NCBI RefSeq assembly: GCF_023101765.2
Contig: NC_064224.1
Span: forward strand, 6,590,103 to 6,654,102
Reading direction: 5' to 3'
From: Spodoptera frugiperda
Taxonomy: Eukaryota; Arthropoda; Insecta; Lepidoptera; Noctuidae
DNA: 64,000 nucleotides
Part shown: in pieces, positions 23,876 through 36,803 of the stretch
Position numbering within the stretch: position 1 is the stretch's first letter
How the letters are laid out: each line of letters begins with the position of its first letter
Notes under the pieces: generated by a model
The model's input: the letters and a program-made list of their open reading frames with translations, nothing else
Told to the model about the DNA's origin: nothing
Databases searched by the model: none
Position numbers and translations under genes: made by a program

Positions 23876-24254
23876 TGCGTAAGCGATGTATCGATAGTAG
23901 AGAAGCCATCCATAGCACAAATCCATAGCACGTATCCGTAGCGTACATCTTTCCATATAAAACATAGCTTTGTGGAGTCCGTTTACAACAGTGCTAAGCT
24001 ATATGTACCAATGAATATGATTGGTAGAAGCCAAACACATCCACAGCAACGTAGCATAACACATCTTTCGGAGCTGCGGACTACCTAGCGGGTTTACCGA
24101 GACTCCGGCTTGAAAAGCAGGAGTAAGAACGGGGCGGTTTTAGTCAGTAAGAGTCTGACACTCCGTCTAGCCTCATCTAAGGCAGGAAAAGTCATTGGAT
24201 GATTGTCCTCCCTTAAAAAAAAAGCATAGCACATCTCTGGTAGAAAAGCATCCT
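23876..24254. mobile_element. MITE, same family, split by a LINE tail
   Basis: ACCAATGAATATGATTGGTA and GCATAGCACATCTCTGG GTAG-type end; interrupted at 24068-24223. Confidence 0.72.
24068..24223 (+). mobile_element. LINE 3'-tail unit inside a MITE
   Basis: Complete unit from GGAGCTGCGGACTACCTAGC to nine A residues, flanked by an imperfect duplication of the MITE sequence GCATA(A/G)CACATCT. It therefore interrupted the MITE at 23876-24254. Confidence 0.87.
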
Positions 24255-24259
24255 AATAC

Positions 24260-25980
24260 ATATATTATTATCAAAAAATAACTGTCATCGCTAACGCCTT
24301 CAAAGAAAACTAGACATCAAGTTATCACATTAAACTTAGTGTTATGAGATATTCTAGTGACAGTTTCGAAGCTATCCATCTACATAAGATTAATAATTCT
24401 ATGTAACGTTGGATATTATGAAAGAACTAATATAATCGTTCTATAATATTTTATTATAGAAAGATATGATGAAATCAAATTTACGATAGCAAAATACAAG
24501 GTGGATATGAATTGGCCGTCAGTGGAGGACGCCCTAGACGGACATTATAGCGACCATATTGGCGATATATTAAAGAAGGCCCAAATTAGGCTCAATTATG
24601 TTAAAGGTACTTAATACTTACCTTTAACCGACTAGCATGCATGAAAAGACTGATGACTGTTGTAACAATGCATCTGTTACACATAATAGATGCTGTGTGT
24701 AACAATCGTAGCAATTGGCGTGAAGTTATGTACGTAAGTAATAATTTATAACTATCTCTACACATAGCTTAGATTTTCCCACAGCTAAAGTACACGTGTA
24801 TAGAATTTAAATCAGTATGACACATTTTTTATTGTCCATTCATTCATTCATTTCACAAATTGTACTTTGTTGACGTCTGCGACTCCAAAGTAGACAGATA
24901 TTATGTACAATGGTGGACACATGCGCCTGTCCACCACTAAGTTAATGTTTGCTTGCACCTGATGCGATCTGCCATCTCTAGCCCCGCTCGATGAGCATGA
25001 ATTGACAAATGACTAATAAACTAAAATAAAATATAATTAACCTAAGCGATTCATAGTTAGTACGACATTTCGAGAGTCATAATAGTGAAATAATAAGTAC
25101 AAGTACCTACCAATAATAGTTTTCCAACTCATAATATCAATTAAAGTTCGTCAAAGAACAATATTATGAAACTATCACTAATAACAATCGGATAATACCA
25201 GTCATAATTAATATAACACCCATTAAAACTGTTATAAAGCGATTAACAGTGGCATATACTACGATTTGCCCCGTCGCCACCCGTTTAATCCGTACAATAA
25301 TTGATATTGATTTTTGATTCCCGCAATGGCCCCACCTCCGATGGTGTTTATCAACTTTTATTACTGTATTTATGTTGACATCGTGACCTAAATAGATTCC
25401 AGAGAATAATAGCCAATTAAACTTACTATGAAAAGTGTTCTTTTATACTTATTGCACTTCGGAGTGAAGCTTCGTTTAATTAGATTTAAATAAGTAGCAG
25501 AGACATTATTACAATGTGAACTTCACTGTTTTGTGATAAAGTTGAGAATAGGAATTCAAGCACAAATCTGGCATCTAATCTTCTGGTTTCTAAATATTGA
25601 CTGCATCATTGATGTGCGGTTTATGGTGAAATATTTAGGATTCAGAGCAATTTTGTTTTACTTTTTTTACTCTACAAGGGTCTGCTAGACCGCAGCATTC
25701 TTTGTAAAACCTTATTTTCAGTATTTACGAACCGCAGCAATAAATAGCAGAACCTTCATACGTAAGTGTATCAAATAAATCTTCATTTCTTTCTAAACAA
25801 GAAAAGTTTGGTATAAACTGGTTCACTTGAAACACCCGAACCTTGTATTGGACGTAGTTTTTTTGTTTAAGTACAATTTTTCTCGTATTAGCCGAAGCAG
25901 AACGACAAGGTACGGTGACGGTAAAATATAGTACCAACACCGAGGTTAATTTTCTTTCCGCGTGACATAAAATAAAAGAG
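24260..25980. other. AT-rich sequence without a recognisable gene
   Basis: Only short frames in all phases and no clear repeats. Confidence 0.5.
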
Positions 25981-25984
25981 TATT

Positions 25985-26250
25985 TATATCTTTTTCCGGC
26001 TCGACCGAAGTGATACCACGGCCTTACAGAAAAACGACGTGAAATAACGCTTGCATTGGTTTCGTTGTATGAGCGAGGCCCAATTATCCCCCTTCTCAAT
26101 CTTCTCAATCCTCGATTCCCAATAACCCTTAAATTTCTTACCCCCAAAAGGCTGCCAACACAATTCAATGCCTTTTTTGTTTCAAGTGTCCATAGGTGGC
26201 GGCGATTGCTTACCATCAGGTGATCCGCCTGCTCGTTTACTGGCTTATTC
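25985..26250 (-). mobile_element. Retroelement 3' fragment, minus strand
   Basis: CCGGCTCGACCGAAGTGATA, AACGCTTGCATTGG, CAAGTGTCCATAGGTGGCGG and TTACCATCAGGTGATCCGCC; same block as at 17515. The long minus-strand frame across it is a by-product. Confidence 0.68.
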
Positions 26251-26259
26251 CATAAAAAA

Positions 26260-27240
26260 AGAGAATATAATGTCGTTAGCGACTAACTTAAAAAAGAACA
26301 TTAATCTACTTCCTAAAAAATCTGTTCCTAGAGCTCAATTTGTCACAGAAAACACTTGTCTAGGTGAATCCATTTTCTAGACTATCAATCTATACTTTTT
26401 TACACGCGTGATCTATTCCATATGTAACAAAACCTCTTTAATAAAAGTCAGTAGCATAGACAATTCGTCTACCTTTGACAGATGTTGAAAATGGCGGACG
26501 AAATAAATGGGCGCGTAAATAGTAAATACGGAATGTCTTTGTGGAGCGCTGATTGATAGACGACATAAACATATTATCGCGTCGGTTTATACGTAATGTA
26601 TCATAGTACCTGTAGATGTGTAATATTACACCTTTTGCTTCTTGAATAGTGTTGCAGATATTACATCGATATCTCTAGAATGTGTCATACTGAAAAGTAT
26701 TAAGCTTTTTGTTTTTTTTTTCTCGAAAATTTCTCCGTGATAGAAAGTTTGGAATCAATTAATTAAAAACACCGGTTTAGTCACCTGAAAAGCTCTAATA
26801 GTTTCGAATCACATAACAAAAATTAATGTCTAGTAAGTAGTACAATGGCAACAGGTTTATCCCACTACATGGAACTATGTGACTATGATTTCAATGAGAA
26901 AAGTCGCTCGTTATTGCATAATTCCGGGAGGTACACATTGTATGATACCAAGCTTCAAACAGATTTTGGAAGAAACAATTAATAGAGATAATTAGGTTAA
27001 CTTTTTATAGTGGTTTTAGATATTCAGAAAAAGCATTAAATGAACGAACTCAAGTTTATCTTTAGCCGTAAAAGTTATCAAAGCTTTATACGAGTGTGTC
27101 AGCTGTTATGTTAATTAAGTTTTAGTTTATACAGTTGCTTTAAACAACATTTTATTGGTAGTAAATATCTCTGGAGTTAGATAGTGCGAGGGATTTTAGT
27201 TTTGTAACCGCTGAAATAGGTTTTATAGCTCTCACAACTT
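26260..27240. other. Mostly unique AT-rich sequence
   Basis: Contains one GC-richer spot with AAAATGGCGGAC (about 26489), a Pho/YY1-like motif. No gene seen. Confidence 0.45.
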
Positions 27241-27252
27241 CTAAGCCTCTAC

Positions 27253-27629
27253 TGGTGCTTTTCCACCAGAAATGTGCTATGTAACGTTGCTGTGGATGCG
27301 TTTGACTTTCCACTAATCACAGCCATTGTTACACATAGTTTAGCACTGGTGGAAACGGAGTCAGCAAAGCTATTTTTTATTTTTATTTAGAAAGCGAAAA
27401 ATAGCATAGCGTACATCCATAACACGTATCCACGTATTATGGATGCATGCTATGGATGCGTGCTATGGATAGCTTCCCTACTATCGATACATCCTATACT
27501 CGAGCTGCGTATCTTCCTCGCACAGCTACATACTTTTGTATCATTAGAAGCGGTCACATAATTTCACAGCTTACCTATTACATCTTCGCAGCATAGCTTC
27601 ATAGCAAATCTCTGGTGGAAAAGCACCCT
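27253..27629. mobile_element. MITE, same family, both ends intact
   Basis: 377 bp with inverted ends GGTGCTTTTCCACCAGAAAT and CTCTGGTGGAAAAGCACCC. Several inner inverted blocks, e.g. ATCCATAACACGTATCC and GCATGCTATGGATGCG. Confidence 0.83.
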
Positions 27630-27639
27630 AAGGATCAAA

Positions 27640-29460
27640 GAGTTATGATACGAAGCATTAGTCAAAATAATCCTCATCCTCAATATCAAAATAAGTCCTT
27701 ATAACAAAGGAAAGACGTCTCCAATTTGTTCTGTTTATTATTAGAAGAAAGTGATCCCAAGGTTAATTTTATCTCACCAATTTTATTACTTACCTTTCGT
27801 ACAAGGAAAACATCTACTTAAAGGAAGTTTATCCAACGAATTAATTGGTGAATGTGTGCAAATGGCTACCAATGATGATGAGTTTACCTTTGCCCGCTAA
27901 TAGATGGCGTTCTTTCTAAGGGTCATAGAGATTAGGAAAACAGTTTTATATTTATTCTGTTTGGTGTTTGCAAGAAAGTTTTTATAGTAGCATTGGGATT
28001 TTGTAGGTGTTTGATTTCCGTATAGGGAAATAGTGTTGTTGCGATATTTGGAACATTAATCATAACGTGAGCGGAAAGCCTGAGCGTAAATCTAGGTTCT
28101 AGTTGCTTTTTAGACCGAAAAACTAACCAATACTTTTTGTTCGACCCACATATCGTGCTGGGATTTGTGTTAGGAAAATTTTGTAGTTTTTCGTAGTACT
28201 ATGTACTGTTATGTAAGGAATAAGGGATAGATGATGAAATGCTCATTACCCATAAAATTATAGGTACACTAAGCAAGTTTACTCTAAATTCATACTTAAT
28301 GTTATAAATGTCTATTTATTTGTCCTTGTTGTTGTCCATTGTGAAGCACAATGGAGCCTCAACGAAGCGAGTTTATGACATGATATTTTGTGTGAAGCTA
28401 GTTGGGAGACTGATAGGCAATTTTGTCTCTTTTTCACCCGCCCACTTTCCTAAAATGGGAGTTGGAAGTTTGTATAGAACATTGCGCAATTTTCAAGATA
28501 AAAATTGGAATGTGGAGTAAACCTATGCCATGACTTAACACAAAATAATGCGAAAGTTTGTTTGTTTGGAAATGTGTACTAGATATCTTGTTGTTACTGC
28601 TTTTTGTTTACTATCTGACAAAGGGCGAAGTTATTTCTATCATGTTTTTTTACCATTGTTTGCCGCTAAGGTTTTTATTAAGTCTTTTTATTCGGCTTGA
28701 GTTGCGTGTTTATGGATGTTTCTGGTTAAACAAGAGTAGACTAGACTGTTTTATTGCCTAGCCTAGCTCTCACAAATAAACATTGTTTCTTTTGTTATTT
28801 AGGATGTTTCTTTTTTCTTTTAGTTGGGGTTTTTGAGGCCTTATTTCACGCTAATTCTATTAAAGTGTTCTGAAGTTTGCGTTTGTAGAAAAGGTAAACG
28901 AGATTAAGTAGATACGTGATAGTGAAGGGAGCGTAATAACTAACATGGCCTATATTTTTATTTTATATCAGAGCTTTTTTATATCTGACGAAACTTTTTG
29001 AGCCGCAACCCCGGTAAACCCGCTAGGTAGTCCGCAGCTCCGGTTATTTCAGAGCTGAAGGTTCAATTTTAAGTTAAATGCAATAGCAGACATAATAGAT
29101 ATATTTTCATGTACCTACACTCAACGAGTTCACAAGGGTAACATGGTAAATAATGAGTTGCTATAAATTTTGTAAATGTTATTTAAGTATTAGGATAATG
29201 TTAATGTAAAGGTTATTTATGTTCGTATGAACGATAGATATTTGTTTTGGTTTATTTTATTATTTAAGTTTTATACTGCATTTATCGTACCTATTAGGTG
29301 TGCCTGTAAAGGTAGATGTAATATGTAAGATAAATAAATAAAAGTTAAATAATGTTTTAATAATGCCTCATAAAGTCTGTTATTGCTTGAAGTTGGTAGA
29401 AGTTTGGTTGTCCTTCGCTGCACTTGCCGGGTCTTGGCCTTCATTCCCTGTTTACAAAGT
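27640..29460. other. AT-rich sequence without a recognisable gene
   Basis: Only a small LINE tail at 29.0 kb. Short frames around 28.3-28.8 kb show no known domain. Confidence 0.5.
28998..29043 (-). mobile_element. Short LINE tail fragment
   Basis: Only AGCCGCAACCCCGGTAAACC through GGTAGTCCGCAGCTCCGG, the start of the unit on the minus strand. Confidence 0.72.
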
Positions 29461-29472
29461 GACTTCGCACTT

Positions 29473-29857
29473 AAGTTGAGTAGTGTTGCCCAGCAAGAGT
29501 CTTGCAAGTCTCGCATTTACCAATTAGCCAACTTTAATTTTTTATACGATTATGATTTAACTGTAGTATTAACTGTATTGTGCAAATTTAACTATACAGT
29601 TATATTGTAATATGTGGCCGCTATTAAACAATCTCAAAATATAGTATACTAGCTACTCTGTTTCGTCATTGTAAGATCAAAAGCACCTAATATATAAAAA
29701 ATAACATTAGGCTAATAGGTATTTGTGAGACTAACAAGATTCTTAACGGGTAGCTAATACAGTTAAATCATAATCGTATAAAAAATTTAAGTTGATAGTT
29801 GGCTAATTGGTAAATGCGAGACTTGCAAGACTCTTGCTGGGCAACACTAAAGTTGAG
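29473..29857. repeat. Long inverted repeat, arms about 100 bp
   Basis: GTTGCCCAGCAAGAGTCTTG in the left arm and its complement in the right; the arms (29473-29580, 29754-29857) differ by a short insertion. The spacer is about 170 bp. Probably a MITE. Confidence 0.82.
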
Positions 29858-30872
29858 ACTCGAACACTATAAAAAAACTCTTCAAACTCTTACGTAGGAG
29901 GTATTTAACTACTGTTTAAAAGCTTAAGCAATTATTCACGACAGTATGATACATAATATTATGTATACCTAATGTTGTGTAGGTAATAATGTTTCATTCT
30001 CATATAGGATGGGAATAAACGAGGTTATATAGTTTTATATTACAATATTATTCTTTATGGAAAGTATATATTTATTTTAGAAATATGAGCATTACGCATC
30101 GTCTTTTTCAAAAAAGGAATTACTACTGCAATGTAGTCAGGAGTCGCACTTTCAGCCACTCTGAAGTCTCTGAAGTAAAAGTTAAATCAATAATTCCAAT
30201 TAAACCATGTACTTTTGAAATGTCAATAAATAAAGAAATAAATAATAGTCTGACAGTCTGTCCATCAGCAAAGCTAGGTGCTCGTTTTTTTTTTTTAATC
30301 TTTAATAAATATGTTGGGTTTAATCACACAATGATTATGTCACCCTTAGGTGCTCGTTCCAAAGTGTAACTTCAAATGGAGAAGAACGAGCAAGAAACTC
30401 CAAACTGAATTCAAATCATATCCGCCAATCGCCATCAAAATGCTGATACAAAAACCGCGAAATTACCTAAACTTATAAAACCTCAACAATAAGAAATCAT
30501 AACACCAAATCACAATTCTAATAACGAAATCAAAAAAAATCAATTTAAAAAAAATCATCACGCGCCGCCTCCCCTTTTTGAGACGGCGGAGAAAGCCGCA
30601 GAATAATAAACAGGGTGAACCGAGGCCAAAGGTCTAAAAATATCAATGGGACATTATACAATGAGCAAGTACTATAATAATTCTACCCATGGTTTTTGGT
30701 TAGCGGTGCTATGTCTAGGACGAGGCCATGAAAAGGCCATCCGAAACTGGGTCAGCTTGGTCTGTTTTGTTTTCGCACATTCCACCTGTGTATTGGAACG
30801 AAAAGGTATCCAAGGCCTTCTAATTATAGAACGGAATGCCTTAGAAATTGTTTGATTAAAGTATCTTTTTTA

Positions 30873-30995
30873 ATCTACTTCAAAAAAAAAAGAGAGGTTC
30901 TTAGTTTGACCTGTATGTATGTTGGTTGGCTCAACCGATTTTCATGCTGTTTTCAGCATAGTTTTTTTCAGACTTAGGAGAAGGTTTTAAGAACG
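30873..30995 (+). repeat. CCGACTTC-type repeat
   Basis: CTACTTCAAAAAAAAAAGAG, AGTTTGACCTGTATGTATG and CTCAACCGATTTTCATGCTG match the 54.0-kb copy. Confidence 0.58.
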
Positions 30996-31327
30996 TTACA
31001 TGACTTTAGGAAGGAGGCAATAAAAAGTTATTGAACTGTTGATATTTTTATTTGATCGCGTTCTTTTAGCTTCGAGCGAATAAAAGTTGTGAGTTGAAGC
31101 GCAGAAATATATTTTAGATTAGTTCTGAAAATAGAACAAAGGTTTTTCCCATTCTATGGAGGTATAGAGACGGTTTTCAACTTCTACAGTTAGTCAAAGA
31201 CACACAACATTGCAACAAGTATAAAAGGAAATTGTTTTCGGAGCCAATAAAGAAGCTTAGACCGACAAAACGATAACAGAGCATAACTTCAAACTACTTG
31301 TATATCTACATAAAAATGTACCGTAAT

Positions 31328-32222
31328 CTAGACACACGGCAGTGTGTCCGCCAAGTTCGAGCAAAAAACCGACACACCGGCCGTGGGTTATATTACACGA
31401 ACCATTTCGGGCCAAGTTCGACCCACCTATAACTCAAAATCTATTTTATCTACGCATATGAAATTTTTAGTATCTGTCGAGATCTACTTACTTATCTAAA
31501 ACACAAAATTTCATTAATGTACCTATTGTAGGTCTTGAGATATTGACGTCAGAAAATCGCTATTTTTACTATACACTCACTGACTGACTCACTCACTCAT
31601 CAAAAACCTAGACCACTTCCAATGGTCGTATTGACTTGAAATTTGGCATGGAGGTAGGTCTTTAGGTCAAGGTAAAGGAAAAAATCTGAAAATGGCCAAG
31701 TGTGAGTCGGTTTTAAAAATAATGAAGGTGTAAATTCATACCCCTAAGGAACTAAAACAAAAAAATTATCTATATCTTCCAATGGTCGTACCGACCTAAA
31801 ATTCATTACGAAGGTTTGTATTTAGTCAAAGTAAAGTAAAATAAGATAAAAAGAAAATAAACCTTACAAAAATAAATGAAATCCCACCCAAAACATAAAT
31901 GTGAAAGGCTGCCAAGTTCGATAATATTGGGATGCTTCGCTTATAAAAGAAGTGAGATCTAAATAAGTACCAAGTTCCATACACAGACCTCAGTTAAAAA
32001 TCATATAACTTGGCAAGTTTTAATAGAAAATTATATACTTAACTCATTGCGTTTAGTAAGTTTATAACAAAGTGAGTGAAAACTTGCCAACTTGTTATAT
32101 CATTTTTAACTGAGGTCTGTGTATGGAACTTGGTACTTATTTAGATCTCACTTCTTTTATAGGCGAAGCATTCCAATATTATCGAACTTGGCAGCCTTTC
32201 ACATTTATGTTTTGGGTGGGAT
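31328..32222. mobile_element. Foldback element B, relative of element A
   Basis: Same architecture: hairpin GACACAC-GGCA-GTGTGTC (31331-31348), GCCAAGTTCGAGC, an A run, then GACACACCGGCCGT, a TTCGGGCC...TTCGACCC stretch, CACTCACTGACTGACTCAC, and inverted arms 31881-32021 and 32080-32222 beginning ATCCCACCCAAAACAT. The arms have a few mismatches, so it is older than A. Confidence 0.78.
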
Positions 32223-32773
32223 TAGAATTACATGAATTCATTCATAAGATCCCCAAGATACCTTACTAGAAACAATGAAGCGATGTCAAGTCTGCACGAC
32301 TTCCTAAACACCACTTAGACTTCCTAAAACACTAAGGCAGATGGCCTACGTGCGCCAGCGCAAGCCCACCAGACACTAACTGTTTACTTATTCCAGTATC
32401 TAAACAAAATAACACTTAACCCGTCCAAAACGTGGACACAATACAAACAATTTATTATATAATAGCCCACTGTTCATTAACACGCGGAAAACGGACTAAA
32501 TGAATTAGATGTGGCGGCCATATTGGGTGGCGGTTTTGGCGCGCCTTATACGACGCGTGCGCATTGTCGCAATGTCGTATTGTGTGGCTAATATTAGATA
32601 CAGTGGCTATTGTACCTGCATAATGCCTTTGGGGTACAGTTGGTAACTGTTGGCCTTTGTGACTTTGACCATGGTCTTCATGAGTGCGTTATGGTTGAGT
32701 AACCAAACAAACAAACATTGAGGAGAAGAGAGAGATACTCATCAAGCCAAATCTAGGTATAAATATGTTACAT

Positions 32774-32956
32774 AAATTAATTATTATGTTATCGGCTTAC
32801 TCACGCAACGGTTTGACGAGGAACTCGACTAGTTTCAAGCCACGCTAGAGGCTCATATTCATGAGCAGCATTCCGCGACACACGACACACAACCGCCGCG
32901 TCTAGTCGAGTTCCTCGTCAAACCGTTACATAAGTCGATAACATAATAATTAATTT
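32774..32956. mobile_element. MITE with inverted ends AAATTAATTATTATGTTATCG
   Basis: The ends are inverted copies, and further inside CGGTTTGACGAGGAACTCGA pairs with TCGAGTTCCTCGTCAAACCG. A single-arm relative lies at 19378-19495. Confidence 0.83.
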
Positions 32957-33256
32957 AGTATGTCTTACGAAAGTTGTAATAAAATGTTACATAAAGCCTA
33001 AAAATAAAGTTACAATTTAATGAGAGTTGAACATTGAAGAGTTTAATCAAAACTAAACTTCGTTAATTCTTAATGGCCCTACCTTATGTACCTAGGTACT
33101 ACACATTTGTCACGTGAAAATTATAAAATATGTAGGAACTGTTCTACAGCAAAAAGTTTAGGGACGAAACCACACACATTACGCCCACAGGCACTCAAGT
33201 ACACTCAAGTCCGAAAAAGTGAAAGCTATCCTCGAGTGTGCGGAAAAATAAATTCG

Positions 33257-33783
33257 TAGCTGAGCACCGCCAAGTCCTCAGGGATGTGGTCGGCGACGGC
33301 GACCTCTCGCGCCCGGCACTGGTTCAGGCCATGGTGCGGAGCGAGAGGGACTGGGATGCCGTCTCCTCCTTCTGCGAAGCAGTCATGCTAGCTAAGGAGG
33401 AGGCGGGGCGCGTGAGAGAACAAACCTCCTCACGCCCCAGCCGTCGCGAAAGACACTCCGGGCGTAGGGGATCCCGAGACGATCTCCGGCCACCGTAAGT
33501 GCGGGCCTGCGGACGGCGAGCAAGGGTAGCTCACCGCCCGAACAGAACCAGACCCGTGCGTGCGGCGCGTCGCGTTCCGCGCGCGCCTCAAAGAGCCATC
33601 AGACCACCACAGATGGGGCCCAATAGGGCTGATGCCTGACCCGGAGCTGCGGACTACCTAGCGGGTTTACCGGGGCTCCGGCTCGAAAAGCAGGAGAAGG
33701 AACGGGGTGGTTTTTAGTCAGTAAGAGTCTGACACTCCCTCTCGCCTCACCCAAGGCGAGAAAAGTCATTGGATGATTTTCCC

Positions 33784-33819
<36 letters not shown>
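33257..33819 (+). mobile_element. 3' end of the same R1-clade LINE, with long A tail
   Basis: Starts inside the ORF2 C terminus (AEHRQVLRDVVGDGDLSRP, open to a stop near 33497), continues through the 3' UTR and ends in about 31 A residues at 33789-33819. The protein part is close to the copy at 21.6 kb, with few changes. The 5' end is a simple truncation. Confidence 0.9.
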
Positions 33820-33822
<3 letters not shown>

Positions 33823-33921
33823 TCGCGATCCCTAATAACAAGGTAGGCGAAGCAGAAAAACCATGAAAGTGAAACTATAGGTGTGTAATCAAATCAAAGT
33901 CAAAAGCTAAGGGTTGCGGCC

Positions 33922-34081
33922 TCCGGAGCTGCGGACAACCTAGCGGGTTTACCGGGGCTCCGGCTCGAAAGGCAGGAGAAGGAACGGGGTGGTTTTTAGT
34001 CAGTAAGAGTCTGACACTCCCTCTCGCCTCGCCCAAGGCGAGAAAAGTCATTGGATGATTTTCCCCCTCATAAAAAAAAAG
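33922..34081 (+). mobile_element. LINE 3'-tail unit
   Basis: Runs from GGAGCTGCGGACAACCTAGC to a nine-A tail. Very close to the tail of the 33.3-kb LINE 100 bases upstream, so this is a tandem-like cluster of insertions. Confidence 0.88.
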
Positions 34082-34228
34082 GGTTGCGGCCTACCTATCA
34101 GGTTTACCGGGCCTCCGGCTCAAAAGCAGGAGTAGGAACGGTGTGATTTTTAGTCAGTAAGAGTCTGACACTCCCTCTCGCCTCGCCCAAGACGTGTAAA
34201 GTTATTGGATGATTTCCCCCCTAAAAAA
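34082..34228 (+). mobile_element. LINE 3'-tail unit, diverged
   Basis: Directly follows the previous unit (TTGCGGCCTACCTATCAGG through GATGATTTCCCCCC). More diverged than its neighbour, so it is an older insertion. Confidence 0.82.
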
Positions 34229-34352
34229 GGGTGAAGAATTGATAGCAAATAAACCAAAAATGAATAATTGAAAGAGTTTTATACAAATGATACATTAGCG
34301 CATCAATATTAAGGATATTCCACTACTGGACTATAGATCTCCTTAATCACAC

Positions 34353-34530
34353 TCACACTAATATTATATATGGGAAAGTTTGTTTGTTTGGATGTTTGAC
34401 TGTTTGTGCGTCAATCACGCTGAAACTAATGAACTGATTTTGTTGTGGTTTACAGGCAGGGTATGAGCTGATTTGGGTGGGATACTTTTTATCCCATGGA
34501 AACGTGGGCGAAGCCGCTGGCAGAAGCTAT
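34353..34530 (+). mobile_element. Small non-autonomous Helitron
   Basis: Starts TCACACTAATATTATATATG, contains TGTTTGTTTGGATGTTTG and CAGGGTATGAGCTGATTTGG, and ends GGGCGAAGCCGCTGGCAGAA plus a decayed CTAT. Same family as at 4.2 kb. Confidence 0.7.
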
Positions 34531-35002
34531 TTCTTAATATAAAAGGCTTGCCACAATACCTACGTTTCGGAACTTGTCAAGTGGGGTGATAGTAGTTTAA
34601 AAAATAACATTATTGATACACCTACCGAATCCGCACAAAAGAAAAATCCGCTCTTGATTTTGTATAATGTGCATTAACAATAATAATACAATAAAAAACA
34701 TCACTCAGTACATAAAGCTAGTTGATTGATGACAATTAATGGCAAATCCATAACGTTTTGATAGCCATTCATTGGTAATTCATTCCGTATTTATCCATAC
34801 GTGTTTACGTCAATCGTTCCAAATTAGGGCAGCTGATCACCGCTGCTGTTTACAAATGAAAATGTACTGTGAAATGGTTTCATTTGATGCAAATGTGATC
34901 TTCGTTTAGTCTTGTTTTGTTTATTCATATAGTTTTGGCCTAATTATGTTTTAATCCGATTGTTATAATCGTCGTCATGTCAATCACTAAACGTCTAAGT
35001 AC

Positions 35003-35222
35003 TTTTTTTGAGGGAGAAAATCATCCATTGACTTCTTCCGCCTTGGGCGAAGCGAGAGGGAGTGTTAGACTCTTACTGACTCTGGTAAACCCGCTAGGTA
35101 GACCGCAGCTCCGGAACCGGCATCAGCCCTATTAGTTTGGTTCTGGTTAGGCGGCGAGCTACCCTTGCTCACCGTCCGCAGACCCACACTTACGGTAGCC
35201 GGGGATCGTCTCGCGATCCCCC
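35003..35222 (-). mobile_element. LINE 3' end reaching the ORF2 stop region
   Basis: T run on the left, tail unit with an internal deletion, then the 3' UTR (GGCGGCGAGCTACCCTTGCT) and the last ORF2 codons up to GATCCCC. Confidence 0.82.
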
Positions 35223-35439
35223 TACAAAAACATAATAGGCCTTCAAGAATGATTTTGAAATCAGCCGGCTGGAAACAACCAATCAATTCCAAACGACCAG
35301 ACCAAACAATTGACTCTAATTTTATTCTCCTTTCGTCATATGCTTTAAATATTGAAAGACGCAAACTCCCTTTTTGACTGAACGTCCATAGAGTTTTATA
35401 CTCCATATTCTGTGGCCAACCAATGGTCACTACATCGAA

Positions 35440-36400
35440 TCTGTATTAAAATTCTCTTGGTTCTATACTAAATAAGTTCGCTGACTGTGCATAAATGTAT
35501 GTGCAACTACCGTCAACGGGTAGGCTATGACGTCAATGGCGTGTATCAAAGTCATAAATTCAAGGAAGGAACTTTTTCCATCTCTTACTTTATAATAAAG
35601 ATGTGTCTATACGTAAATCCGGCAATAAATATTTAATACACATTTTAATACATTTAACAATTGTGTTATTCAATAAAAGTCTTTATCTCGAGTATTTTAT
35701 GATTGTGTTTCCCTTGTTCTATGTGGAAACCGGGTCGTAAACAGGATTCATTGAAAGATAACCGTGATATTTGGAGAGGACTCTTACTTTAAGTATTTAG
35801 TTCTCGGAGAAAATGAAACACTTCATTATTTTTAAGGAATTATCTCCCCAGATCGATCTTAGTTAACTACCTACATGTTTCACAATGAATTGTTTTACCT
35901 CTAGGGATGAGCACATACCTATCTGGACAAATACTCAAAATGGATAAATACTGAGTAAATAAATTGTTTGTACTTTTCAGCCTATGCATATTATGATATT
36001 CTTCTAGGTATATGTGATATAAGTCAACCCCAAAATCTTTGGCAAAACATTTTCAACTTTAATCATCAAGTTTTAAGGTTGAAAATATCTAAACGTAACA
36101 GATAGGAGTCGGTTGACCTGCTGCTGTCGGCGCCTGTGTACTATGACTGTGAGCGGATTTAATAATTAATTTGATATTGACAATTTCATTAGCCGCTCTC
36201 GAGGCACTGGGACAATTATGTTGTATTGTTGGATTTACGAAGTTTCTAGTCACCTAAGTATTATTCTCTGAAGGATAGGCACGTATAGAATAACCAATGT
36301 GTGATTTAAACTAACTTTGTGGTGACGGCAGAGTTCCTAGAACACATTTGTCTCCTTCCACGGGTGGCTAAACAAGGTCTAAGACACTTTTTACGTTATT
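35440..36400. other. AT-rich sequence without a recognisable gene
   Basis: No repeats shared with the rest of the window. A possible place for a leader exon or an enhancer of the cyclase gene, but nothing shows that directly. Confidence 0.45.
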
Positions 36401-36420
36401 GGTACGCATTGGATTGTATA

Positions 36421-36537
36421 TGTTTTTTTTTATCCCGTCTTGAGCGAGGCGAGAGCGAGTGTCAGACTCTTACTAACTAAAAACCACCACGTTCCTACTC
36501 CTGCCGCTCCTGCCAGATAGTCCGCAGCTCCAGATCA
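36421..36537 (-). mobile_element. LINE 3'-tail copy with target duplication
   Basis: Flanked by TGGATTGTAT on both sides (36409-36418 and 36539-36548), so the target duplication can be seen. It extends a few bases past the usual unit start (CAGATCA), so it was truncated independently. Confidence 0.82.
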
Positions 36538-36803
36538 GTGGATTGTATGTACATATATCCCAAAACAAACTCGCGACATTTTAAAATCAATGGCGATCAA
36601 TGCTTTCAAAATGGCCGCTCGACGATACGGAAATCGGGAATCCATTTGTTGTGAGATGTATTTATTACTGCAGTTCGTGTACGGTATTAAAAATCCGCCT
36701 AACTGACAAAAGACCAAAATTATACACAAATGAAAAAAAACATTTCATTTCTAGGATTTTCATTGATACAAATGTAAGTACATACATATTTCAATGAATT
36801 ACG

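Noticed and set aside
25725..26216. 163-codon minus-strand frame
   Set aside because: Its middle part is the retroelement 3' block also found at 17.5 and 49.9 kb, and the remainder has no recognisable domain.
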